NCBI GenBank assembly: GCA_002345675.1
Contig: DDWL01000043.1
Span: forward strand, 1 to 45,111
From: Bacteroidales bacterium UBA2287
Lineage (GTDB): Bacteria; Bacteroidota; Bacteroidia; Bacteroidales; Tenuifilaceae
Length of the DNA stretch: 45,111 nt
Direction of reading: 5' to 3'
In this document: in pieces, positions 1 through 8,512 of the stretch
How positions within the stretch are numbered: position 1 is the first letter of the stretch
Layout: the number at the start of each line of letters is the position of its first letter
Position numbers and translations under genes: made by a program
Notes under the pieces: generated by a model
Database searches by the model: none
What the model saw: the letters and a program-made list of their open reading frames with translations, nothing else
Told to the model about the DNA's origin: nothing

Positions 1-22
1 GTTTTCTTATATCGAACTCAGG

Positions 23-928
23 TTAATAAAAATCTGGTACAAAATTTTGGTCGGTAATTGGAGGCCTAATGTACGAGTTGTCTTCAACCCGAGGAGGTAG
101 TTTTATTGGAGCAGGCGTTAGATCTTCGTATGGAATAAGCGAAATTAAGTGACGAATTGTGTTTAATCGCGCCCTACGCTTATCGTCGGCATGAACTACG
201 TGCCACGGAGCCTGTTTAATGTCGGTATGGGCAAACATTTCGTCCTTTGCTCTCGAGTACTCAACCCATTTGCTGCGCGACTCAAGGTCCATTGGACTAA
301 GTTTCCAACGTTTTACGGGATTGTCGATACGAGCCTGAAAGCGAGCCTCCTGTTCTTTGTCGCTAACCGATAGCCAGTACTTAATAAGGGTTATACCTGA
401 CCGAACTAACATCCGTTCGAATTCGGGGCACGAGCGTAAAAATTCGGTGTGCTCGTCCTGTGAACAAAACCCCATAACCTTTTCAACTCCAGCGCGGTTA
501 TACCAGCTTCGGTCGAACAGCACCATTTCACCAGCTGCAGGTAAATGGTTAACGTATCGTTGAAAATACCACTGCGACTTTTCCTTTTCGGTTGGTACGC
601 CCAAGGCTACAACTCGGCAAAAACGAGGGTTTAAGCACTCGGTCAAACAGTTTATTAACCCCCCTTTTCCAGCAGCATCGCGGCCTTCGAAAATAACCAC
701 AACCTTCATCTTTTTAAGCTTAATCCACTCCTGCTGCTTAATGAGCTCAATTTGAAGTTTGTCCAATTCGCTATCGTAAAAGTCGCGCGATAACTTATCC
801 TTTTTATCCTCAGTGGCTTCGTAATTCTTTTTGCCCGAATTGTCGCCTTTTACTTTTTCAGATGACTTAGATTTTACCTCTTTAGGGTCTTTTTGCTTCT
901 CACCCTTTTTTTCGTTTTTTTTCGACAT
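23..928 (-). CDS. ppk2: Polyphosphate kinase 2 (class I PPK2)
   Basis: Cytoplasmic kinase that moves phosphate between inorganic polyphosphate and nucleoside diphosphates (NDP + polyP to NTP). The 301-residue product shows the PPK2 signature: Walker A GRDAAGKGG at residues 82-90, the motif REKSQWYFQRY-like block at 113-124, and Walker B FDRSWYNR at 138-145. The block EGRDAAGKGG with a single PPK2 domain points to the class I (ADP/GDP-using) type rather than AMP-using class II; this assignment rests on motif memory. The first ~45 residues are a highly charged Lys/Glu/Ser/Asp tail, probably disordered and not part of the catalytic fold. It is transcribed divergently from the alpha/beta hydrolase gene, and a -7-like element lies about 60 bp upstream of the ATG. 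Confidence 0.93.
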   Translation of the reverse strand: MSKKNEKKGEKQKDPKEVKSKSSEKVKGDNSGKKNYEATEDKKDKLSRDFYDSELDKLQIELIKQQEWIKLKKMKVVVIFEGRDAAGKGGLINCLTECLNPRFCRVVALGVPTEKEKSQWYFQRYVNHLPAAGEMVLFDRSWYNRAGVEKVMGFCSQDEHTEFLRSCPEFERMLVRSGITLIKYWLSVSDKEQEARFQARIDNPVKRWKLSPMDLESRSKWVEYSRAKDEMFAHTDIKQAPWHVVHADDKRRARLNTIRHLISLIPYEDLTPAPIKLPPRVEDNSYIRPPITDQNFVPDFY

Positions 929-987
929 GGCAAGCAGTTTTTATTAAATTAAGTGTAAATCGTTTTTCACTATTGCTCTCAAAATGA

Positions 988-995
988 TAAAGATA
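988..995 (-). promoter_or_regulatory. Candidate -7 element for ppk2
   Basis: On the minus strand this reads TATCTTTA, one base off the Bacteroidota -7 consensus TAnnTTTG. It lies about 60 bp upstream of the ppk2 start codon. No clear TTTG -33 element is present at the usual distance, so support is modest. Confidence 0.3.
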
Positions 996-1100
996 AAATA
1001 AAATACGACTTGCTTAGTTGAATTTTGAAAATATTATAGGAATTTTGAATACACACAACAACTTGAAATTTAACCATTTTTTAACCTACCTATTATCAAT

Positions 1101-2066
1101 ATGAAATCACAATTTTTAGGTTTGCTTGTTTCAATCTCTTTGCTTTTTACGTTCACAACGCTATTCTCTCAGCAACAGGTTGAATTGGTTACCCAGAATG
1201 GCTCTCTATTTGGGACGTTATTGGTTTCCGAAGCAAGCGAAAAACGCCCAGTTGTGCTTATTATTGCTGGGTCGGGACCAACCGACCGTGATGGGAATCA
1301 GGTATTTATGAATAACAATTCGCTTAAATATCTTGCCGAAGGCCTAAGCGACATGGGAGTTGCATCGCTAAGGTACGATAAAAGGGGTATTGGAGCCAGC
1401 CGGTTAGCTGGAGGGAAAGAGGAAGAGTTTACTATCGATGTTTTTATTGATGATGCTGTGCTATGGATTAAAACGCTGCAAGCCGACAGCAGTTTTTCGA
1501 GTGTTTTTGTTGCTGGTCATAGCGAAGGCTCACTTATTGGAATGGTTGCTTGCAATAAAATTCAAGGAGTTTCGGGGCTTATTTCAATTGCAGGAGCAAG
1601 GCGCTCGGCCGATTTAATTCTGAAAGAGCAACTTGCCTCGCAGCCCGATATTATTAAGGACTATTCGTATGGAATTATCGATAGGCTTAAGAGTGCCGAT
1701 ACGGTTTCGAATATTTCGCCATTGCTTATGAGCCTTTTTCGGCCAAGTGTTCAGCCATACCTCATTTCGTGGTTTAAGTACGACCCAGCAAGCGAAGTTG
1801 CAAAAATCTCAGTTCCAACATTAATCCTTCAGGGAACCACCGATATTCAGGTGTCGGTTTCGGATGCTAATTTGCTTAAGGAGGCCTCTCCATCTGCCGA
1901 ACTGGCAATATTAGAGGGAATGGATCATATACTTAAAGCGAGCAAAAATGCCGATAGTAATGAGCAGTTTAAAAACAGCTATGCAAATCCTGACACTCGC
2001 ATAATGCTGGAGCCCGTAACTAAAATTGTCGATTTTATAAAAAGGGTTAATGCCAATAAGCCTTAG
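1101..2066 (+). CDS. Secreted alpha/beta hydrolase
   Basis: Predicted periplasmic or secreted serine hydrolase of the alpha/beta fold (COG1073-like); the substrate is unknown. The 321-residue protein begins with a signal peptide (hydrophobic residues 5-22, probable cleavage near FSQ at 22-24). The fold motifs are visible: the oxyanion region GSGPTDRDGN at 57-66, the nucleophile elbow GHSEGS with Ser141, an acid candidate Asp248 in the segment LQGTTD, and His276 in GMDH. It stands alone on the plus strand, divergent from ppk2. Its stop codon overlaps that of purM, which converges on it. The start ATG is the first in the frame and gives a complete signal peptide. An esterase or peptidase role cannot be separated from sequence alone. 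Confidence 0.85.
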   Translation: MKSQFLGLLVSISLLFTFTTLFSQQQVELVTQNGSLFGTLLVSEASEKRPVVLIIAGSGPTDRDGNQVFMNNNSLKYLAEGLSDMGVASLRYDKRGIGASRLAGGKEEEFTIDVFIDDAVLWIKTLQADSSFSSVFVAGHSEGSLIGMVACNKIQGVSGLISIAGARRSADLILKEQLASQPDIIKDYSYGIIDRLKSADTVSNISPLLMSLFRPSVQPYLISWFKYDPASEVAKISVPTLILQGTTDIQVSVSDANLLKEASPSAELAILEGMDHILKASKNADSNEQFKNSYANPDTRIMLEPVTKIVDFIKRVNANKP

Positions 2067-3235
2067 TACTCAAAGGTTCCCTTTTCGGATTTAATAATTA
2101 GTTTGTTCCCCTTTTCTCGTGCGTTGCACGAGCCAATAATTTGCGCATCAATTCCAAATTCTTTCGATATGGCTATTATGTCGTCGGCGTATTCGGGGAA
2201 AACGTATATTTCCATTCGGTGGCCCATGTTAAAAACCTTGTACATTTCTTCCCATGGGGTTTGCGATTCCTTTTGAATTATTTCGAAAAGGGGTGGAGTT
2301 GCAAACATGTTGTCCTTAACAACCAGTAAGTTTTCAACAAAGTTAAGCACCTTAGTTTGCGCGCCACCCGAGCAGTGAACCAACCCATGAATAAAAGGGC
2401 GATAATTCGAGAGGATTTCTTTAATTACTGGAGCATAGGTTCGGGTTGGACTTAAAACCAGTTTGCCTGCTGTAACTCCTACGGAGTCAATTTTATCGGT
2501 TAGCTTATACGATCCGCTGTAAACCAAATCCGAATCGATACTTTGGTCGTAACTTTCAGGATACTTTTCGGCAAGGTATTTTCCAAACACATCGTGGCGT
2601 GCCGATGTAAGCCCATTGCTTCCCATGCCACCGTTGTACTCGTTTTCGTATTTGGCTTTGCCAAACGAACTTAGCCCAATTATAACATCGCCATCCTTAA
2701 TATTGGCATTATTAATAACATCGGTTCTTTTTATACGTGCTGTTACAGTCGAATCGACAATTACAGTTCTTACCAAATCGCCAACGTCGGCAGTTTCGCC
2801 ACCAGTAAGGTGAATACCAACGCCAAGACTACGCATTTGCTCGCAGAAATCTTCGGTACCTGCAACAAGAGCCGATATAACTTCGCCAGGAATTAGGTTT
2901 TTATTTCTCCCTATGGTCGACGAAAGAAGAATATTATCGGTTACCCCAACACAAAGTAAATCGTCGAGGTTCATAACTATGGCGTCCTGGGCAATTCCTT
3001 TCCAAACGCTCATATCGCCCGTTTCGCGCCAGTACATGTACGCCAGCGACGACTTGGTTCCAGCGCCATCGGCATGCATTACAGTGCAGTAATTTGGGTC
3101 GCCAGAAAGAATGTCGGGAATAATTTTACAGAATGCTTTTGGGTAAAGGCCTTTGTCTAATTTCGAAATGGCTGCATGAACATCTTCCTTTGAGGCCGAA
3201 ACGCCTCGTTTGCTGTAGCGAAAATCGTTTGACAT
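2063..3235 (-). CDS. purM: Phosphoribosylformylglycinamidine cyclo-ligase (AIR synthase)
   Basis: Purine biosynthesis enzyme making aminoimidazole ribonucleotide from FGAM with ATP, in the cytoplasm. The 390-residue protein carries AIRS-family landmarks: HADGAGTKS near residues 54-62 (the substrate/nucleotide loop), the DDLLCVGVTDN block that matches the NDL..GA segment of classical PurM, and GGETADVGDLVRT near 145-157, equivalent to the GGETAEMP loop. It belongs to the divergent Bacteroidota form rather than the E. coli-like form. It is the last gene of a minus-strand run after the OmpA-family gene and the small repeat protein (12 bp gap), so co-transcription is likely. Its TAA overlaps the TAG of the convergent hydrolase by a few bases, leaving no room for a separate terminator. 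Confidence 0.9.
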   Translation of the reverse strand: MSNDFRYSKRGVSASKEDVHAAISKLDKGLYPKAFCKIIPDILSGDPNYCTVMHADGAGTKSSLAYMYWRETGDMSVWKGIAQDAIVMNLDDLLCVGVTDNILLSSTIGRNKNLIPGEVISALVAGTEDFCEQMRSLGVGIHLTGGETADVGDLVRTVIVDSTVTARIKRTDVINNANIKDGDVIIGLSSFGKAKYENEYNGGMGSNGLTSARHDVFGKYLAEKYPESYDQSIDSDLVYSGSYKLTDKIDSVGVTAGKLVLSPTRTYAPVIKEILSNYRPFIHGLVHCSGGAQTKVLNFVENLLVVKDNMFATPPLFEIIQKESQTPWEEMYKVFNMGHRMEIYVFPEYADDIIAISKEFGIDAQIIGSCNAREKGNKLIIKSEKGTFEY

Positions 3236-3247
3236 TAGAGGGAAATT

Positions 3248-3601
3248 CTATTTTTTTGGCGGTTTAATTTTTAGGAGCGATTTTTTTTTCTCGTTTATCC
3301 ATTTCGATTCTTCGAAAGTATCGACTAGCCAAATTTTAAGGTCGGCTTCAGCTTCCACATCAACAAAAATAAGAAGAACGTCGGCAAGTTTTGGGTCGTC
3401 AACCTCCATCCAAATGCCAGTTTTTGTAACATCTTTGTCTTCGTAAACAAAAAACACAAGCAAGTCGGCGTCCTTTGGGTCGTCAACGGCATAAATTTTA
3501 ACCTGAGCATCTTCAACTCTTTCGGTTTCGAAAAACTTTTGAGCAAGCCCTTGGTTGGTCAGTGCCAGTGTAAATAGCGATATGTATGCTAACAGCTTCA
3601 C
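3248..3601 (-). CDS. Small secreted repeat protein (DUF6150-like)
   Basis: Function unknown. The 117-residue product has an N-terminal signal peptide (residues 1-20, ending GLAQ) and a short repeat pattern in the mature part: segments of the type K-I-Y/W-x-V-D-D-P-K-x-A-D-[VL]-L occur around residues 35-47 and 63-75, and a third shorter copy is at 82-93. Such alternating Asp/Ala-Asp and aromatic strands are typical of the small Bacteroidota family I know as DUF6150; the family name is from memory. The start is GTG: an in-frame TAG lies eight codons upstream and no ATG intervenes. The GTG sits inside the palindrome TTCACGTGAA. It lies between the OmpA-family gene (46 bp gap) and purM. Confidence 0.7.
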   Translation of the reverse strand: MKLLAYISLFTLALTNQGLAQKFFETERVEDAQVKIYAVDDPKDADLLVFFVYEDKDVTKTGIWMEVDDPKLADVLLIFVDVEAEADLKIWLVDTFEESKWINEKKKSLLKIKPPKK

Positions 3602-3647
3602 GTGAATTTTTAAAGTTGATGCCTACACATTGCTAACAAATAGCGTG

Positions 3648-5630
3648 CTAAGGTTTATACTCGGTGCTAAGCACTCGGAACTCAGTTCTTCTGTTTACTT
3701 GGTAAACAGCCTCTTTTTGCTCTTCGGAACTTAGTTTGTCGATAAATGTTGGGTTAAGAATATCGCCAACTTTCAGGAAGTTAAACTGAACAGAAAGCTG
3801 CTCGTCGACCACTTTTGGTTGCGACTGCGCATAACCTCTTGCTCTTAACCTTCCAGTTGGAATTCCTTTTTCAATTAGGTAATTAACAACCGATTGTGCA
3901 CGTTTTTGCGAAAGTTCGTAGTTATACTCAAGAGTACCACGGCTATCGGTGTGTGCGCCAAGTTCAATAATAACTGTTGGGTTGTCGGTAAGAACTTCAA
4001 CAAGCCTGTCGAGCGAAGCCATCGACTCGGGGCGAAGTTCCCAACGGTTAAAGTCGTAAAAAATATTTGGCAGCTCAATGGGGCGAGCAGTTGAGGTAAG
4101 AACAATGGATTTTTTAAAATCTTTGCTCTCGGTCACGCCTTTTGTTGTCTCCTTGGCTTTATTGTTTAGGTAACCCTCTTTGGAGGCAATAACTATATAA
4201 TCGGTATTTGGATAAAGAATAAAGCGGAACGAACCATCGTCGCCAGTTTCGGAGTTTTGGATATTTCCGTTGCTGCCAACAATTTTTACAGCTGCGCGAG
4301 CAATTGGTTTTCCCGTTTTTTCATCCCTTACATCGCCTATAATATTGAAATTAAGTGCAGGAAGAAGAAATAGGTAAAGGTTATCGTCGCCACGCGACCC
4401 AACATCCTGACGGCGCGACGAGAAGTAACCAGCTTCCCTTTCCTTTTCGAAAATAATTCCAAAGTCGTCGGCGGGAGAGTTAATAGGGTAACGCATGTTT
4501 TCAACTTCCCAAGTGCCGTTTTCTAAGGGCTTTGCCCTAAAAATATCGAGCCCCCCCATTCCTGGATGCCCGTCGGACGAGAAGTAAAGGGTTCCGTCGC
4601 GATGTATGAAAGGGAACATTTCGTTGCCCTTTGTGTTTATTTGAGGACCAAGGTTAACGGGTTCGCCCCAGCTATCGGTTGCGCCGGCACGGGTTACGCG
4701 CCAAATGTCGTTGCCTCCAAGTCCACCTTTAATGTTGCTAACAAAGTAAAGCGTAAGCTCGTCGGGCGAAATTGACGGGTGAGCAACTACCATGCTGTCG
4801 GCTGCAATTGGGAGCGATTCAGGGGTAAGCCAACCTTGCTCTCTTTTTTCGGTGAAAAGAATTTCGCAACCCAACTTGTTTCGCTTGCTGGTGCGGCAAC
4901 GGGTAAAAAACATTTTTAAGTAATCGGGGGTGAGCGATGGTGTTCCTTCGTCGAATTCGGTGTTTATTGTCTCGTCGAGAGGGCGAGGTTTGCTCCATTT
5001 GCCAGCGCGGTCGCGCTCGGCAACAAAAATATCGGCAAACTTTTCGCCAGTACCAGCATGTGCTTTTGTGCCCGTTGCATCGTCGCGGGTGCTAGTAAAG
5101 TAAAGTATTGTGTAATCTTCGGATCCAAAAGCGGGCGAAAAATCGCCTTGGCGGCTGTTTAAGGCGCGCATGTTGGTTACGTCGTATCCCGAAGGAGTTT
5201 CCTTCCATTTTATGGCTAGGTCGCACGACTCAATTCCTGCGTCGGCAGCCTGGTCGTTTGGTGCAACTTCTTTGTATTTAAGGTACTGCTCAAGGGCATC
5301 GTCGTACTTTTCGTTCATTTTAAGCATTTCGGCATAGTAGAAAAGCACTTTAGGATCGGGAGCATTTCGTGCTATGGCTTTTCCGTACCAAATTTCGGCC
5401 TGCTTGGGGTTGCCAATGAACCTGTACGAATTGGCAATTTTTTGGAGGTAAAGCCCCATTTCTTCCCTAGCAACCTTGTCGAGGTCTTTTTTGTAAAGTT
5501 CAATGGCTTCGAAATATCCGCCAGCGTTGTACAAATCGTTTGCGCGTTTAAGTCGAGTGGTTTGTGCCATTCCGCTTACCACAGCACCTATAAAAACTAA
5601 GGTGAGAATTAGCTTATATAACAACCTCAT
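3648..5630 (-). CDS. TPR / PD40 propeller / OmpA-family protein (PorE-like)
   Basis: Envelope protein predicted to bind peptidoglycan from the periplasmic face of the outer membrane. The 660 residues give, in order: signal peptide (1-22), TPR-like helices (about 25-150), a WD40/PD40-type beta-propeller (about 155-425, with repeats such as SPAFGSEDYT and HPSISPDELTLYF), a carboxypeptidase-regulatory-like beta-sandwich (about 435-520), and a C-terminal OmpA domain with the peptidoglycan-binding pattern around GAHTDSRGTLEYNYELSQKRA. This order and length match PorE of the Porphyromonas type IX secretion system. Bacteroidota have several paralogues of this layout, so the PorE link is an inference, helped by porQ and sprA in the same window. 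Probably the first gene of a unit with the small repeat protein and purM. Confidence 0.85.
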   Translation of the reverse strand: MRLLYKLILTLVFIGAVVSGMAQTTRLKRANDLYNAGGYFEAIELYKKDLDKVAREEMGLYLQKIANSYRFIGNPKQAEIWYGKAIARNAPDPKVLFYYAEMLKMNEKYDDALEQYLKYKEVAPNDQAADAGIESCDLAIKWKETPSGYDVTNMRALNSRQGDFSPAFGSEDYTILYFTSTRDDATGTKAHAGTGEKFADIFVAERDRAGKWSKPRPLDETINTEFDEGTPSLTPDYLKMFFTRCRTSKRNKLGCEILFTEKREQGWLTPESLPIAADSMVVAHPSISPDELTLYFVSNIKGGLGGNDIWRVTRAGATDSWGEPVNLGPQINTKGNEMFPFIHRDGTLYFSSDGHPGMGGLDIFRAKPLENGTWEVENMRYPINSPADDFGIIFEKEREAGYFSSRRQDVGSRGDDNLYLFLLPALNFNIIGDVRDEKTGKPIARAAVKIVGSNGNIQNSETGDDGSFRFILYPNTDYIVIASKEGYLNNKAKETTKGVTESKDFKKSIVLTSTARPIELPNIFYDFNRWELRPESMASLDRLVEVLTDNPTVIIELGAHTDSRGTLEYNYELSQKRAQSVVNYLIEKGIPTGRLRARGYAQSQPKVVDEQLSVQFNFLKVGDILNPTFIDKLSSEEQKEAVYQVNRRTEFRVLSTEYKP

Positions 5631-5678
5631 TGTATAGTAGTTTTAATGCAAAATGTAACGTGAGTTCACAAAAAGTAT

Positions 5679-5722
5679 AGGTTTTGTAGCCTTAAATATG
5701 CCAATATTTTCCTACAAAACCT
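5679..5722 (-). repeat. Long leader hairpin upstream of the OmpA-family gene
   Basis: Inverted repeat with perfect 11-bp arms, AGGTTTTGTAG (5679-5689) and CTACAAAACCT (5712-5722). Nested inside is a second perfect pair, AAATAT (5694-5699) and ATATTT (5704-5709), around a GCCA loop. It lies directly downstream of a minus-strand -7-like element, so it would sit at or near the 5' end of the OmpA-family mRNA, about 50 nt before the ATG. Confidence 0.6.
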
Positions 5723-5724
5723 TG

Positions 5725-5732
5725 TAAAGGTA
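5725..5732 (-). promoter_or_regulatory. Candidate -7 element for the OmpA-family gene
   Basis: Minus-strand TACCTTTA, one base from TAnnTTTG. It would start transcription within the first arm of the 5679-5722 hairpin and give a leader of roughly 85 nt. The rest of the 5733-5911 gap shows no further structure that I can support. Confidence 0.35.
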
Positions 5733-5911
5733 AACAATAATTCAAAATGTACGCAAGGCACAGTAAAAAAGTGGGTAAAGACTTGGTTTGAACCTACCGA
5801 TAATATTTCAAGCACCACAAGGCAGCATTAAATTTAAGTTTCATTTTTTATTGCAAATCAGCGTAATACATTGAAAGTAAATAATAAAAATTGAAGGTTT
5901 TCTTAAACCAT

Positions 5912-5942
5912 TTTGTAAGATGGTTATCATAATCCATCTTTG
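5912..5942 (+). promoter_or_regulatory. Bacteroidota-type promoter for the EamA gene
   Basis: TTTG at 5912-5915, a 19-bp spacer, then CATCTTTG at 5935-5942, one base off TAnnTTTG. The spacing is the one expected for the TTTG-N19-TAnnTTTG promoter. Transcription would start near 5948, which excludes the in-frame ATG at 5920 and supports the ATG at 5962 as the start codon. Confidence 0.55.
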
Positions 5943-5961
5943 CCATAAATTTCACAAAATT

Positions 5962-6882
5962 ATGAATAGAATTTCGCCAGCGGTTTACATATCGGCTCTT
6001 TTGGCAATGGCTTTTTGGGCGCTTTCGTTTATTTGGTACAAGGAGGTTTTAGTAGCTTACAAACCTGTTTCGCTGGTGCTAATGAGGCTTGTTATTTCGA
6101 GTAGTATATTGGTAGTTGTCTCGCTGGCTTTGCGAAAACTTCAAGTTCTCAAGAAAAAGGATGTAAAGATTTTTCTCCTTCTTACATTTTTCCAACCTTT
6201 CCTGTATTTCTTATGTGAGAGTTATGGTATTAGTATGGTGTCGAGTACGTTAGCAGCTGTAATTATTAGCACAATTCCACTATTTAGTCCAATTGGCGCC
6301 TACTTTTTACTCGGGGAGCGCATTTCGTTGGTTAATTTTTTCGGAATTCTAATTTCGGTAATTGGAGTAACAATGGTTGTTTTTCATGCTGGCTTCAGCA
6401 ATATTAATGTAAGCCTTTCTGGCGTTATTCTTATGATGGGTGCTGTTGTAGCAGCCATTGGGTATGCCATTACTATTCGAAGGCTTGGCAATAGGTACAA
6501 CGTTTTTTCCATAGTAACCTATCAGAATACGTTAGGAATTCTTTTCTTTCTTCCGCTATTCTTTTGGCTCGATTATAAGCAGTTTATTACCGTAACCCCA
6601 ACGCGAAGCGTAATTATTCCGCTTATTAGCCTTGGAATTTTCTCGTCAACTGTAGCTTTTATTCTTTTTACGTATGTAATAAAAAAACTGAGCATTAGTA
6701 GGGCTAACGTATTTACAAACGCAATTCCTGTGCTAACAGCCATATTTGCCTACTTTATTTTGGGCGAAGAGTTAACCCCTGTAATGCTTATGGGAATTGC
6801 CGTTGTAATTTTTGGCGTTTTGGTGGCGCAGGTAAGCCGAAAGAGTAAGAGTGTTGATCCAATTGATGTGGAGGCTAATTAA
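5962..6882 (+). CDS. EamA/DMT-family membrane transporter
   Basis: Inner-membrane transporter of the drug/metabolite superfamily with two EamA halves; substrates in this family include amino acids and other small metabolites, and this one's is unknown. The 306-residue product has about ten hydrophobic segments, and each half ends in the usual F-[LI]-[LG]-GE motif (FLLGERIS near 112 and FILGEELT near 267). The frame is open from an ATG at 5920, but that codon lies inside a well-spaced promoter, and the residues it would add are not membrane-like, so I start at 5962, where the first helix begins at once. The next gene begins 11 bp after the stop, which suggests co-transcription. Confidence 0.88.
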   Translation: MNRISPAVYISALLAMAFWALSFIWYKEVLVAYKPVSLVLMRLVISSSILVVVSLALRKLQVLKKKDVKIFLLLTFFQPFLYFLCESYGISMVSSTLAAVIISTIPLFSPIGAYFLLGERISLVNFFGILISVIGVTMVVFHAGFSNINVSLSGVILMMGAVVAAIGYAITIRRLGNRYNVFSIVTYQNTLGILFFLPLFFWLDYKQFITVTPTRSVIIPLISLGIFSSTVAFILFTYVIKKLSISRANVFTNAIPVLTAIFAYFILGEELTPVMLMGIAVVIFGVLVAQVSRKSKSVDPIDVEAN

Positions 6883-6892
6883 AGCGTTACCA

Positions 6893-7390
6893 ATGGCGTT
6901 AAATATAAACCTTAAAGAACTCAAAGCCTTAGCCGCTTCGCGGGAAGCAGAGCACAGCAATCTGTTTAAAAAGCTAAAGCGAATGCCCGATGGCACGGTC
7001 GACAAGCTGTTCCAAGACCTTCACTATAGCGAGTTCGAAACCTTCGATTGCCTCGAGTGCGCCAATTGCTGCAGTTCAATTAGCCCCAGTGTTACCTATA
7101 ACGATGTGGAGCGATTGGCCAAGGCGCTCCGAAAAAGGCCGTCGGAATTGGTAAGCGAGTACTTTAAAGTCGACAGCGATGGCGACTACGTTTTTCGCAC
7201 TTCGCCATGCCCCTTTTTAATGCCCGATAATTATTGCATGGTATACGATTCGCGACCAAAGGCATGCCGCGAGTATCCTCACACCAACAGGCGACGAATG
7301 AAACAAATTTTTGAAATTACAAAGAAGAATATAGCCGTTTGCCCTTTAGTTTACAGTATAGTTGAGCAGCTAAAGGGCGAATTGAAATAG
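6893..7390 (+). CDS. YkgJ-type cysteine-cluster protein
   Basis: Small cytoplasmic protein of the YkgJ / CxxCxxCC family (UPF0153), thought to bind zinc or an iron-sulfur cluster; its role is unknown. Of 165 residues, the conserved cysteines are visible as FDCLECANCC (Cys53, 56, 59, 60), then Cys106 (SPCPFL), Cys115 (NYC), Cys125 (KACREYPH) and Cys150 (VCP). The frame is open further upstream into the end of the transporter gene; I chose the ATG at 6893 because it lies just after that gene's stop and opens the conserved region. It ends 5 bp from the convergent diacylglycerol-kinase-like gene. Confidence 0.85.
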   Translation: MALNINLKELKALAASREAEHSNLFKKLKRMPDGTVDKLFQDLHYSEFETFDCLECANCCSSISPSVTYNDVERLAKALRKRPSELVSEYFKVDSDGDYVFRTSPCPFLMPDNYCMVYDSRPKACREYPHTNRRRMKQIFEITKKNIAVCPLVYSIVEQLKGELK

Positions 7391-7395
7391 TGTAT

Positions 7396-8280
7396 TTAAG
7401 GAACAAAAACGTGAATACCTAAGTGTTTTATGCTCACATTCAGACAACTACCCATAATAGCAGGTTCGCCATCGTAGTGAACTGCCCCTTCGCTCTCCCT
7501 ATTAATATTAAGTTCCTTTACCCTAAAGGTTTCAACGTATTTCGATTTATCAATTTTTCGATTGAAAAGCTTTATGCCCATCGATGGTGCTAAAAATTTG
7601 GGAAATGGCGATATAATGGTAACATCGAGTAATCCATCGGCAATGTCGGCGCCTGGTGCAATGTAGGCATTATTGCCATACTGAGAAGCATTTGCAAAGG
7701 TTATAAGAAATGCTTCGCGTTGAATGTTATTTCCGTTAAGGCCAAGCGAGTAGTGCTGAGGCTTGTAGTTGTAGTACCCCCTAATGGTTGTTCGAATGTA
7801 ATTCGAAAATCCACGCCCATTCATTTTCGAAAACTCGTACCCAATATAAGCATCGAAACCCACACCAGCAGTGCAAAAAAATGGAGTGTTGTTAATAATT
7901 CCATGATCCATCATAAAAATACGACCATGGTTAATAAGGTGTACCGACTCTTTAATATTTAAAGGAATTTTTAAGTGACGAGCCAGCCCGTTGCCCGAGC
8001 CTATAGGAATAATACCAAGAGTTGCGTTTGTGTCGATAAGGGCTTTAGCAACTTCGTTTACAGTACCATCGCCACCTACAGCAATAACTTTAGTAATACC
8101 TCTAGCTATAAATGTTTTTGCAATATCGGTGGCATTTGCAGGGCAGGAACTTTGTTCAATAACTGCTTTATAGCGATCGGTGTTAAGGTGGCTATTTATT
8201 TCTGCTGGTATCGACTTTTTACTGCCTGTTCCCGAAATGGGATTTAAAATAAAACCGACAGCCTCTTTTTTCTTAAACAC
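7396..8280 (-). CDS. Diacylglycerol kinase-like lipid kinase (first copy)
   Basis: Lipid kinase of the DAGK catalytic family (COG1597, LCB5/YegS/DgkB-like); it probably phosphorylates a lipid alcohol such as diacylglycerol or a sphingoid base. In 294 residues it shows NPISGTGSKK (14-23) as the first nucleotide loop, the hallmark GGDGTVNEVAK near 68-78, and GSGNGLARHL near 97-106. Near the C-terminus, VHYDGEP is the expected GDG/E-type metal motif. The GSGNGLARHL variant resembles the sphingosine-kinase side of the family; Bacteroidales make sphingolipids, so a sphingoid substrate is possible but unproven. A second copy with different loops lies at 13.8 kb. Transcribed alone from a good -7 element. 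Confidence 0.87.
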   Translation of the reverse strand: MFKKKEAVGFILNPISGTGSKKSIPAEINSHLNTDRYKAVIEQSSCPANATDIAKTFIARGITKVIAVGGDGTVNEVAKALIDTNATLGIIPIGSGNGLARHLKIPLNIKESVHLINHGRIFMMDHGIINNTPFFCTAGVGFDAYIGYEFSKMNGRGFSNYIRTTIRGYYNYKPQHYSLGLNGNNIQREAFLITFANASQYGNNAYIAPGADIADGLLDVTIISPFPKFLAPSMGIKLFNRKIDKSKYVETFRVKELNINRESEGAVHYDGEPAIMGSCLNVSIKHLGIHVFVP

Positions 8281-8330
8281 GATTAAAATTCCTTTATTTG
8301 TGTGCTGAAACCTTTAATTTTTTTAAAGCG

Positions 8331-8338
8331 CAAATGTA
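8331..8338 (-). promoter_or_regulatory. -7 element for the first lipid kinase gene
   Basis: Minus-strand TACATTTG matches TAnnTTTG exactly, 50 bp upstream of the start codon. No TTTG at -33. Confidence 0.45.
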
Positions 8339-8406
8339 AGGTTTAAAATTAATATTTTTTTCTTTTGTTTAACTTGAACCTTATTTGCTTAGCAATGGGT
8401 GTATTA

Positions 8407-8442
8407 TAAAAGACGTTTTTGTATAAAAGCACATGTCTTTTA
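8407..8442. repeat. Short inverted repeat upstream of porQ
   Basis: Perfect 8-bp arms TAAAAGAC (8407-8414) and GTCTTTTA (8435-8442) with a 20-bp spacer, 71 bp before the porQ ATG. Could be an operator or chance in AT-rich DNA. Confidence 0.3.
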
Positions 8443-8512
8443 CAATAAACAATAGTTGTTTAAGTTATGTTACAGTAATTTAAAAAGTCAATTCACCATT
8501 TGCCATAGTTCG

